Assembly: GCA_046330435.1 (NCBI GenBank)
Contig: JAXLST010000017.1
Coordinates: forward strand, 1-64,000
Origin: Ga0077560 sp046330435
GTDB lineage: Bacteria; Actinomycetota; Thermoleophilia; Miltoncostaeales; Miltoncostaeaceae
Reading direction: 5' to 3'
Length of the DNA: 64,000 bases
Both the position numbers and the translations under genes were made by a program. Below the pieces are notes generated by a model. That model saw only the letters and a program-made list of their open reading frames with translations. It was not told where the DNA came from and made no database searches. Shown one piece after another: positions 29,502 through 37,024 of this stretch (its first letter is position 1; each line of letters opens with the position of its first letter).

Positions 29502-30083
29502 ATGGATCGCCTGCATCCCTGGTTCACCCGCACGCGCACCGCCTACCTGGGCGCGGCACTGGTGATGGTGGCGGCCGGATGGTGGCTCACCTCCCGGCCC
29601 TCCGCACCGGCGCCGCCCCGGGCGGCGCCGGTGAGCCCGATGGCGACGATGGCCGCCCCGCCTCCGCCTCCGGGCCCCCTGGTGCACGTCGTGGGGGCGG
29701 TGCGCCGCCCCGGCGTCTACCGCCTCGTCTCGGGTGCACGGGCACTGGCCGCGCTGCGCCGCGCGGGCGGTCCCACCCGCCGGGCGGACCTCTCGGGCCT
29801 CAACCTCGCCGCGGAGGTCGTCGACGGCCAGCAGGTGGTCGTCCCGGTCCGCGGTGCGGCGCCCCCGGCGGGGGGCCCGGCGGCGTCAGCCGGTCCGGTG
29901 CGGCTCTCCACCGCCACGGCGGCGGAACTGGAGGCGCTGGACGGCATCGGCCCGGCGCTCGCCGCGCGCATCGTGGACTGGCGCGAGGCGAACGGCCCGT
30001 TCGGAAGCGTCGACGACCTGCTGGACGTGCCGGGCATCGGCGAGGCGAAGCTCGCGGCGCTTCGGGACCGGGTGGTCCCGTGA
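29502..30083 (+). CDS. comEA: Competence DNA receptor ComEA
   Basis: The 193-aa protein has one transmembrane anchor (residues ~12-30), a proline-rich spacer, an SLBB domain (~60-115, HVVGAVRRPGVYRL) and a C-terminal pair of helix-hairpin-helix motifs (~130-193: LEALDGIGPALAARIVDWR, LLDVPGIGEAKLAAL). It binds incoming double-stranded DNA outside the membrane and passes it to ComEC. ATG 29502 lies seven bases after TAGCGT and has no Shine-Dalgarno. Confidence 0.92.
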   Translation: MDRLHPWFTRTRTAYLGAALVMVAAGWWLTSRPSAPAPPRAAPVSPMATMAAPPPPPGPLVHVVGAVRRPGVYRLVSGARALAALRRAGGPTRRADLSGLNLAAEVVDGQQVVVPVRGAAPPAGGPAASAGPVRLSTATAAELEALDGIGPALAARIVDWREANGPFGSVDDLLDVPGIGEAKLAALRDRVVP

Positions 30084-30105
30084 CCCGGGGCGCGGCGGCC
30101 CCGGG
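30084..30105. terminator. GC hairpin between convergent comEA and leuS
   Basis: CCCGGGGC (30084-30091) pairs with GCCCCGGG (30098-30105) around a six-base loop, directly between the two stop codons. There is no T-run. Confidence 0.55.
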
Positions 30106-30106
30106 C

Positions 30107-32644
30107 TCAGCGGACGACCAGGTTCACCAGGCGGTCGGGGACGACGATCTCGCGCAGCAGCTCCTTGCCCTCGATCGCGCCGGCGATCTTGGAGGAGCCC
30201 CGCGCGACGGCCAGCAGCTCCTCCTGGGAGCTGCCCGCCGGCACCTCCACGCGGTCCCGGAGCTTTCCGTTGACCTGGAGGACCACGGTGACGACGTCGC
30301 GGACGAGCAGCGACGGGTCGGCCTGCGGCCAGGGCGCGGTCCACAGCCGCTCCCCGCCCAGCGCCTCCCACAGCTCGGAGCTGATGTGCGGGGCGAACGG
30401 GAACAGCAGCGACACCGCCGTCTGCGCGGCGTGCCGGAGGGCCTGCAGGGACGCGGGCGGCAGGTCCGCGGCGTCCGCGTCGGCCTGCGCCCTGCCGGCG
30501 GCGTTCGTGAGCTCCTGGATCGCCGAGATGGCGGTGTGGAACGAGAAGCGCTCGTCCACGTCGGCCGTGACCTTCGCGACGGTGCCCTCGGTCTTGCGCA
30601 GCAGCTCGAGGAACGCGGGGTCCATGCCCTCCGCGGACGGGCGGTCCACCAGGCCCCGGTCCCCGGGCAGGGTCTGCACCAGGGTCCACAGGCGGTCCAG
30701 GAACCGGCGCGCGCCGACCACGCCGCGGTCGCTCCACTCGATGTCGTCCGCCGCGGGGCCCATGAAGAGCACGTAGAGCCGCAGGGTGTCGGCGCCGAAC
30801 CGGTCGACGATCTCGTCCGGGGCGACCACGTTGCCCTTGCTCTTGCTCATCTTCGCGCCGTCGCGGTAAATCATCCCCTGCGTGAACAGCCGCGCGAACG
30901 GCTCGCGCATGGCCACCAGGCCCAGGTCGTTGAGGACCTTGGTGAAGAACCGGGCGTAGAGCAGGTGCAGCACGGCGTGCTCGATGCCGCCGATGTACTG
31001 GTCGACGGGCAGCCAGTAGTCGGCGACCTCGCGCTCGAACGGCGCCGTCGACAGGTGCGGCGCCGTGTAGCGCAGGAAGTACCAGGACGAGTCCACGAAG
31101 GTGTCCATGGTGTCCGTCTCACGCCGGGCGGGGCCGCCGCAGCGCGGGCAGGACGTGTGCAGGAAGTCCGGGTTGGTGGCGAGGGGGCTCTGCCCCTTGG
31201 GGGCGTAGTCGTCCACGTCGGGCAGCAGCACGGGCAGCTGGTCGTCGGGCACGGCGACCGGGCCGCACGCGTCGCAGTGCACCACGGGGATCGGCACGCC
31301 CCAGTACCGCTGGCGGGAGATGAGCCAGTCGCGCAGGCGGTAGCCCACGGTGGCCTCACCCAGGTCCCGCTCGCTGAGCCAGCCGGCGATCGCCGTCTTG
31401 GCCTCGGCGACGTCCTTGCCGTCCAGGAAGCCCGAATTCACCAGGCGCCCGTCGCCCGGCTCCGCCTCGGTGATGGGCGCCGCCGGGTCGGTGTCGTCGC
31501 CGGCGACGACCCGCCGCACGGGCAGGCCGAACTGGGTGGCGAAGGCGAAGTCCCGCTCGTCGTGGCCGGGGACCGCCATGACCGCGCCGGTGCCGTAGTC
31601 CATGAGGACGTAGTCGGCCACCCACACGGGGATGCGCTCGTCGTTGACCGGGTTCACGACGTACCGCCCCGTGAACACGCCGGTCTTCGGCTTGTCGGTG
31701 GCGCCGCGGTCGGCCAGGGACGCGCGGGCGGCGGCCCGGGCGTAGTCCATGACCTCGCCCTCCTCCGGGCGGCCCGCGACGAGCTCCGCCAGCAGCGGGT
31801 GCTCGGGCGCCAGCAGGAAGAAGGTGGCGCCGAAGAGGGTGTCCGGACGGGTGGTGAACACCGGGATCTGGTGGGAGCCGTCCTCGGTGCGGAACACCAC
31901 CCGGGCGCCGTGGGAGCGGCCGATCCAGTTGCGCTGCATCGACAGCACGCGCTCCGGCCAGTCCTCGAGCAGCGCCATGTCGTCCAGGAGGGCGTCGGCG
32001 TAGTCGGTGATGCGCAGGAACCACTGGGTGAGCTGCCGCAGCTCCACCTGGGTGCCGCACCGCTCGCAGTGGCCGTCCACGACCTGCTCGTTGGCGAGCA
32101 CCGTCTGGTCCTTGGGGCACCAGTTGACGGCGGCGGACCGGCGCTCGGCCAGGCCCTTCTCGAACATCCGCAGGAAGATCCACTGGGTCCAGCGGTAGTA
32201 CTCGGGGTCCGCGGTGGAGATCTCGGTGGACCAGTCGATCGCGAATCCGAGGCGCTGCAGCTGGACCTTGATGCGGGCGATGTTGCGGGAGGTGACCAGC
32301 GCCGGCGGCTCGCCGGTGCGGATTGCGGCGTTCTCCGCGGGGAGCCCGAAGGCGTCATAGCCCATGGGGTGGAACACCGCCGCGCCGTTGCGGCGGCGGA
32401 AGTGGGCGACCACGTCCCCCATGGTGTAGTTCTTGACGTGCCCCATGTGGATCTCGCCCGATGGGTAGGGCAGCATCTCGAGCACGTAGGCTTTGGGCCG
32501 GTCCGGGAGCTCCGGAACGACACCGTCACGGGAGATGACCTCGCACGTGAACGCGCCCTCGTCCGCCCAGACGCGCTGCCAGCGCGCCTCGACAGCCTCA
32601 GCGTCGTACCGGTCGGGTCGCGGGGTGTTCTGTGTGCTCGACAT
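30107..32644 (-). CDS. leuS: Leucyl-tRNA synthetase
   Basis: An 845-aa class I synthetase that charges tRNA-Leu. The signature LPYPSGEIHMGHVKNYT contains the HIGH-type motif (HMGH), the editing domain has TTRPDTLFGATFFLL, and KMSKSKGNVV is the second signature. Zinc-type cysteines (CERCG, CPRCG) flank these. The C-terminal domain ends in REIVVPDRLVNLVV, typical of the bacterial form. ATG 32644 lies nine bases after a TATACT -10 box, so the leader would be two or three bases long and there is no room for a T-box. Confidence 0.97.
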   Translation of the reverse strand: MSSTQNTPRPDRYDAEAVEARWQRVWADEGAFTCEVISRDGVVPELPDRPKAYVLEMLPYPSGEIHMGHVKNYTMGDVVAHFRRRNGAAVFHPMGYDAFGLPAENAAIRTGEPPALVTSRNIARIKVQLQRLGFAIDWSTEISTADPEYYRWTQWIFLRMFEKGLAERRSAAVNWCPKDQTVLANEQVVDGHCERCGTQVELRQLTQWFLRITDYADALLDDMALLEDWPERVLSMQRNWIGRSHGARVVFRTEDGSHQIPVFTTRPDTLFGATFFLLAPEHPLLAELVAGRPEEGEVMDYARAAARASLADRGATDKPKTGVFTGRYVVNPVNDERIPVWVADYVLMDYGTGAVMAVPGHDERDFAFATQFGLPVRRVVAGDDTDPAAPITEAEPGDGRLVNSGFLDGKDVAEAKTAIAGWLSERDLGEATVGYRLRDWLISRQRYWGVPIPVVHCDACGPVAVPDDQLPVLLPDVDDYAPKGQSPLATNPDFLHTSCPRCGGPARRETDTMDTFVDSSWYFLRYTAPHLSTAPFEREVADYWLPVDQYIGGIEHAVLHLLYARFFTKVLNDLGLVAMREPFARLFTQGMIYRDGAKMSKSKGNVVAPDEIVDRFGADTLRLYVLFMGPAADDIEWSDRGVVGARRFLDRLWTLVQTLPGDRGLVDRPSAEGMDPAFLELLRKTEGTVAKVTADVDERFSFHTAISAIQELTNAAGRAQADADAADLPPASLQALRHAAQTAVSLLFPFAPHISSELWEALGGERLWTAPWPQADPSLLVRDVVTVVLQVNGKLRDRVEVPAGSSQEELLAVARGSSKIAGAIEGKELLREIVVPDRLVNLVVR

Positions 32645-32653
32645 CGACGGGCG

Positions 32654-32659
32654 AGTATA
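32654..32659 (-). promoter_or_regulatory. -10 box of leuS
   Basis: TATACT on the minus strand, nine bases before the ATG. No matching -35 is found. The AT island (GAGTATATC) also lies 25 bases before the divergent acetyltransferase gene. Confidence 0.45.
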
Positions 32660-32683
32660 TCGGCGGCCTCGGGGGGGACCGGC

Positions 32684-33109
32684 GTGACCACGCTTCGACC
32701 GGCGATCAGGGAGGCGGACCTGAGCCGCGACTTCCTGGGGATCCTCGGCCTGTACCGCGGCCACAACTGGACCCACGCGAACGACCCGACGCGGCTGCGG
32801 CTCGCGATCGAGTCCTCGTCGTACAGCGTGGTGGCCGAGGACGACGACCGCGTGGTGGGCTTCGCGCGGGCGATGTCCGACGAGGCGTTCGCCGTCTACA
32901 TCGCCGACATCCTGGTCGCGCCCGACCGGCAGCGTGAGGGCATCGGGCGGTCGCTCGCCCGGGCGATCCTCGACCACTACCCGCTCGACCGCTTCCACCA
33001 CCAGGTGCTCATCGCCGAGCGCGGCGCCGAGGGCTTCTACCGGCGGCTGGGGATGTCGCCCGTGAACGTGTACGGGCTCACCGCGTTCATCCGGACCCGG
33101 TCGACCTGA
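32684..33109 (+). CDS. GNAT-family acetyltransferase
   Basis: The 141-aa protein has the GNAT core: strand VVGFARAMSDEAFAVYIADI, then VAPDRQREGIGRSLARAIL, whose RQREGIG loop binds acetyl-CoA, and GAEGFYRRLGM near the end. GTG 32684 follows a G-rich stretch. It is divergent from leuS. Substrate unknown. Confidence 0.85.
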   Translation: MTTLRPAIREADLSRDFLGILGLYRGHNWTHANDPTRLRLAIESSSYSVVAEDDDRVVGFARAMSDEAFAVYIADILVAPDRQREGIGRSLARAILDHYPLDRFHHQVLIAERGAEGFYRRLGMSPVNVYGLTAFIRTRST

Positions 33110-33124
33110 CCGGGCCGGCGGGCG

Positions 33125-33352
33125 TCACCCGCCGAGCCGGGGGAACTCGATGACCGTGCTGAACACGGTCTCGCCGCCCTCGCGGTTGAACACCCTGGCC
33201 CGCTGGTCCTTCGCCTGCCACACATGGGACTTCGCGAACTCGCGGGCGTCCTCGGCCAGCATGAAGACCCGCTGATCCACGACGGCGCCGCTCTCGCGGT
33301 CGGTCACCTCGACGCACCAGCCGTCGGCGGGCGGGAACTGCGGATCGGGCAC
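33125..33352 (-). CDS. Small protein of unknown function
   Basis: The 75-aa product from GTG 33352 is mixed alpha/beta with a central EDAREFAKSHVWQAKDQ stretch; I recognise no family. It converges on the preceding acetyltransferase and is divergent from the GerMN-type gene. Amino acid content and third-position G/C fit a real gene. There is no clear Shine-Dalgarno. Confidence 0.6.
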   Translation of the reverse strand: MPDPQFPPADGWCVEVTDRESGAVVDQRVFMLAEDAREFAKSHVWQAKDQRARVFNREGGETVFSTVIEFPRLGG

Positions 33353-33469
33353 TCGGGACGCTCCGGTGGGACACGGACGGGCGGCGGGCAGCTTACCGAC
33401 GACACGGCGGCCCCCGCCTGGGAGACTCGGGGGGTGCCCACCCACGCACCACGGACCGGGAGCGACACC

Positions 33470-34357
33470 ATGCGCACCACTCTGCGTCCAGCCCGCCTCG
33501 CCGCGGCGGCGGGCGTCGTCATCGCCTGCGGCGCGCTGGCCGGGACCGCCGCCGCACAGCCCCATCCGCGCCTGGTCGCGGTGCGGGCCGCCGAGCATCC
33601 CGGGTTCGACCGCGTCGTCTTCGAGTTCCGCGGGGGCCCCATCCCCGCCCGCCGCCAGGTCCGGTACGTCCCGAAGCTGATCCAGGACGGGTCCGGCGCC
33701 ACGATCCCGATCGCGGGCCGGGCGATCCTGGAGGTCACCCTGTCGTTCGTGGACGCGCACGACGCATCCGGGAAGCCCACCTCGCCGGCGCTGCTGGTGC
33801 TGCCGTTCAAGAACGTCATCACGGTGAAGCGCGCCGGGGACTTCGAGGCGGTCGTGACCTACGGCATCGGCGTCGCGCAGCGCCGGCCGGTGACCACGCG
33901 CGTGCTCACCTCCCCCAGCCGCTTCGTGGTCGACATCCCCACGGACTTCCGGACCGTGCGCCGCCGGGTGTACTTCCAGAACCTGCCGCGCTACGTCGCG
34001 GGGACCCTCCCGGACGTCACGCCGGTGGTGCGGCGCGTGCCTGCCGCCGCGCCCGCCGCGGGCGTCCTGGACCGCCTGTTCGCCGGCCCCACCCCCGCCG
34101 AGCGGGCGACCGGGCTGCGGCTGGTCACCTCGAAGGCGACCGGCTTCCGGAACCTCTCCGTGTCGGGCGGCGTCGCACGCGTGCGCCTCACCGGCGGCTG
34201 CGACAGCGGCGGCTCAACGTTCACCGTCGCGAACCTCATCGACCCGACCCTGGTGGCCCTGCCGGGCGTCGACGCCGTGAAGATCTTCAGCCCGTCCGGC
34301 CAGACCGGGGACCCCACCGGGCCCGGCGGCTCGATCCCGGACTGCCTCAACCCGTAG
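33470..34357 (+). CDS. Secreted AMIN-like/GerMN-domain protein
   Basis: The 295-aa precursor begins with a Sec signal peptide (residues ~1-30, ending AGTAAAQ). Residues ~35-165 form a beta-rich AMIN-like domain (HPGFDRVVFEF start, RFVVDIPT end), and ~195-290 resemble the GerMN (sporulation/germination) domain (LLVTS-like core RLVTSKATGF, SVSGGVARVRL, LPGVDAVKIF). In actinobacteria such pairs occur on cell-surface proteins outside sporulation, and the role may be peptidoglycan contact. ATG 33470 has GGGAG eight bases upstream. Confidence 0.78.
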   Translation: MRTTLRPARLAAAAGVVIACGALAGTAAAQPHPRLVAVRAAEHPGFDRVVFEFRGGPIPARRQVRYVPKLIQDGSGATIPIAGRAILEVTLSFVDAHDASGKPTSPALLVLPFKNVITVKRAGDFEAVVTYGIGVAQRRPVTTRVLTSPSRFVVDIPTDFRTVRRRVYFQNLPRYVAGTLPDVTPVVRRVPAAAPAAGVLDRLFAGPTPAERATGLRLVTSKATGFRNLSVSGGVARVRLTGGCDSGGSTFTVANLIDPTLVALPGVDAVKIFSPSGQTGDPTGPGGSIPDCLNP

Positions 34358-34363
34358 CGGGGA

Positions 34364-35323
34364 TCAGGCGGCGCTCCCCACGGCCTCCCGGCCGTGGGGG
34401 GCGTCCCAGTCCAGCTCCGGCCCCACCGGCACGATGCGCGTGGGGTTGATGGTGGGGTGCGTGCGGTAGTAGTGCCGCTTGATGTGGTCGAGGTCGACGG
34501 TCTCCGCCACGCCGGGCCGCTGGTACAGGTCGCGCAGGTAGCCGCTCAGGTTCGGGTGGTCGGCGATGCGCCGCAGGTTGCACTTGAAGTGGCCGACGTA
34601 CACCGGGTCGAAGCGCACGAGCGTGGTGAACAGGCGCCAGTCGGCCTCGGTGATGCGGGAGCCCAGCAGGTAGCGCCGCTCCCCGAGGCGCCGCTCGAGC
34701 ACGTCGAGGGCGTCGAACAGCGCCGCGAACGCCTCCTCGTAGGCGGCCTGGGTGACCGCGAACCCGCACCGGTACACGCCGTTGTTGACGTTGGCGTAGA
34801 CGAAGGCGTTGACCTCGTCGATCTCCGCCTCGAGCTCCGGCGGGCAGAACAGGGGCTCGGGGGTGCGGGCGACCGCCGCGAACTCCCGGTCGAGCATCCG
34901 GATGATCTCCGAGCTCTCGTTGTTGACGATGCGGCCCGTCTCGGTGTCCCACAGCACGGGCACGGTGACGCGGCCGTCGAACCCCGGGTCGGACCGCCGG
35001 TACGCCTCGGCGAGGTACGTGAAGCCGTTGACCGGGTCCGCGGTGTTGCCGCGCCCCTCGCGGACCGCCCATCCGCGGTCGTCCCGCTCCGGGTCGACGA
35101 CCGTCATGGAGATCGCTTCCTCGAGGCCCCGCAGCCGCCGGTAGATGATCGTGCGGTGCGCCCACGGGCACGCGTAGGAGACGTACAGGTGGTACCGGCC
35201 GGCGGCCGCGGGGAACCCGGAGGAGCCGTCGGCGGTGACGCGGTCGCGGAAGACGGACTCCTGGCGGCGGAACCCGCCGTCGGCGTCCAGCTCCTTCGGG
35301 AACGGTGCGGCGGTCTCGGACAT
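34364..35323 (-). CDS. Glutathionyl-hydroquinone reductase-type thiol transferase
   Basis: This 319-aa omega-class glutathione-transferase-like protein (YqjG/ECM4 family) reduces S-conjugated hydroquinones. The active cysteine is in SYACPWAHRT at ~50-59, followed by the family's IINNESSEIIRM-type segment (RIVNNESSEIIRM) and the C-terminal helical domain with TEADWRLFTTLVRFDPVY. ATG 35323 has GGAG eight bases before it. Most actinobacteria lack glutathione and use mycothiol, so the natural thiol is unclear. It is divergent from the acyl-CoA synthetase. Confidence 0.9.
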   Translation of the reverse strand: MSETAAPFPKELDADGGFRRQESVFRDRVTADGSSGFPAAAGRYHLYVSYACPWAHRTIIYRRLRGLEEAISMTVVDPERDDRGWAVREGRGNTADPVNGFTYLAEAYRRSDPGFDGRVTVPVLWDTETGRIVNNESSEIIRMLDREFAAVARTPEPLFCPPELEAEIDEVNAFVYANVNNGVYRCGFAVTQAAYEEAFAALFDALDVLERRLGERRYLLGSRITEADWRLFTTLVRFDPVYVGHFKCNLRRIADHPNLSGYLRDLYQRPGVAETVDLDHIKRHYYRTHPTINPTRIVPVGPELDWDAPHGREAVGSAA

Positions 35324-35392
35324 CTGCGGGCTCCGGCTGAGGGGTGCGGACCCGCATGAAAGCAGGGCTTGGGCGAACGCGCCTCGTGGAGA

Positions 35393-35398
35393 TAGGCT
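35393..35398 (+). promoter_or_regulatory. Possible -10 box of acyl-CoA synthetase gene
   Basis: TAGGCT lies nine bases before the ATG, with TTGGGC 18 bases upstream of it (35369-35374). The leader would be only a few bases long. Confidence 0.35.
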
Positions 35399-35407
35399 CG
35401 GCCCGGC

Positions 35408-37012
35408 ATGCCCACGGTGCACCTGACCCCGCTGACGCCGCTGGCCTTCCTGGATCGCTCCGCCGACGTGTTCCGGGACCGCACCGCCGTCGTCCACGAC
35501 GGCGGTGCGATGACGTACGCCGAGCTGGCCGCGGCGGCGACGCGCATGGCGAACGCCCTGCGGGCGTCCGGCGTGGCGCCGGGCGACCGCGTCGCCTACC
35601 TGTGCCCCAACGCCCCGTCGCTGCTGGTCGCGCACTTCGCGGTGCCGCTGGCCGGCGCGGTCCTGGTGGCGATGAACACCCGCCTCGCCCCCGAGGAGAT
35701 CCTCACGATCTGCAACCACTCCGGTGCGGTGACGGTGGTCGCCGACACGGAGTTCGCGGGGACCGTCACCGCCGTGCGCGACCGCATGGAGACCGTGCGC
35801 GAGGTGGTGTGGGTCGACGACACCGGCACCGGCGTCCCGGACGGCGGCGTGGCGATGGACACCTACCTGGCCCGCGGTTCGGACGCCCCGCTGGCGTGGG
35901 CGGTGGACGACGAGGACGCCACCATCTCCATCAACTACACCTCCGGGACCACGGGGCAGCCGAAGGGCGTGATGTACACGCACCGCGGCGCGTACCTGAA
36001 CGCTCTGGGCGAGGGCCTCACCGCGGGGCACGACCACCACACCGTGTACCTGTGGACCCTCCCGATGTTCCACTGCAACGGCTGGTGCCACCCGTGGGCG
36101 ATCGTCGCGACGGGCGGCGTGCAGGTGTGCCTGCGGGCGGTGCGCGGGGACGCGATGTGGCGGGCCATCCGCGAGCAGGGCGTCACGCACATGTGCGGCG
36201 CGCCGGTGGTGCTGAGCACGATGGTGAACGCGCCCGAGGCGGGCCCGGTGGGCCACTCCCTCACCGTGATGGTCGCCGCCGCCCCGCCGAGCCCCACGAT
36301 CCTCGCCCAGACGGAGGCGCTGGGGGCCCGCATCATCCACGTGTACGGGCTCACCGAGACCTACGGGCCGCACACCGTCTGCCAGCTGCAGGCGGACTGG
36401 GACGCGGAGACCGTCGAGGTGCGGTCGCGTCTGCTGGCCCGGCAGGGCGTCGCGATGGTGATGGCCGACCCCATCCGGGTCGTCGACGAGGACATGAACG
36501 ACGTGCCGCGGGACGGCGCCACGATCGGCGAGGTCGTGATGCGCGGCAACAACGTCATGAAGGGCTACTTCGCCGCGCCGGAGCTCACCGAGCACGCGTT
36601 CCGCGGCGGCTGGTTCCACTCGGGCGACCTGGGCGTGTGGCACCCGGACGGCTACATCGAGCTTCGCGACCGGGCGAAGGACGTGGTCATCTCCGGCGGG
36701 GAGAACATCTCCACCATCGAGGTGGAACAGGCCGTGGTGAGCCACCCGGCCGTCCTGGAGGCGGCGGTGGTGGGCGTCCCGGACGACCGCTGGGGCGAGC
36801 GCCCGAAGGCGTTCGTGGTGCTCCGCGAGGGGATGTCCCTGGAGGCGGAGGTGCTGGTCGCGCACCTGCGCACGATGATCGCGGGCTACAAGTGCCCCGA
36901 GCCCCACCGCATCGCGTTCGTGGAGGCCCTGCCGCGCACCTCCACGGGCAAGGTCCAGAAGTACGTGCTGCGCGAGCGCGAGTGGGGCGAGGCGGGCCGG
37001 CGGATCAACTAG
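35408..37012 (+). CDS. Acyl-CoA synthetase (AMP-forming)
   Basis: A 534-aa member of the ANL superfamily that activates a carboxylic acid with ATP and CoA. The P-loop is INYTSGTTGQPKGVMYTHRG (~178-197), A5 is VYGLTETYGP, the hinge is HSGDLGVWHPDGYIELRDRAKD, and the adenylation lysine is in LPRTSTGKVQKYVL near the end. The PMFHCNGWC segment places it with medium/long-chain fatty-acid or crotonobetaine/cinnamate-like ligases. Substrate cannot be fixed. It stands alone between divergent and convergent neighbours. Confidence 0.9.
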   Translation: MPTVHLTPLTPLAFLDRSADVFRDRTAVVHDGGAMTYAELAAAATRMANALRASGVAPGDRVAYLCPNAPSLLVAHFAVPLAGAVLVAMNTRLAPEEILTICNHSGAVTVVADTEFAGTVTAVRDRMETVREVVWVDDTGTGVPDGGVAMDTYLARGSDAPLAWAVDDEDATISINYTSGTTGQPKGVMYTHRGAYLNALGEGLTAGHDHHTVYLWTLPMFHCNGWCHPWAIVATGGVQVCLRAVRGDAMWRAIREQGVTHMCGAPVVLSTMVNAPEAGPVGHSLTVMVAAAPPSPTILAQTEALGARIIHVYGLTETYGPHTVCQLQADWDAETVEVRSRLLARQGVAMVMADPIRVVDEDMNDVPRDGATIGEVVMRGNNVMKGYFAAPELTEHAFRGGWFHSGDLGVWHPDGYIELRDRAKDVVISGGENISTIEVEQAVVSHPAVLEAAVVGVPDDRWGERPKAFVVLREGMSLEAEVLVAHLRTMIAGYKCPEPHRIAFVEALPRTSTGKVQKYVLREREWGEAGRRIN

Positions 37013-37024
37013 CCGGCGGGCGGG

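Noticed and set aside
32645..32683. T-box leader before leuS
   Set aside because: The -10 box is nine bases from the ATG, so there is no leader to hold a T-box; no specifier or antiterminator is present.
34364..36907. Extension of the hydroquinone reductase gene over the acyl-CoA synthetase region
   Set aside because: The added residues are antisense to a clear ANL enzyme; ATG 35323 with GGAG is the start.
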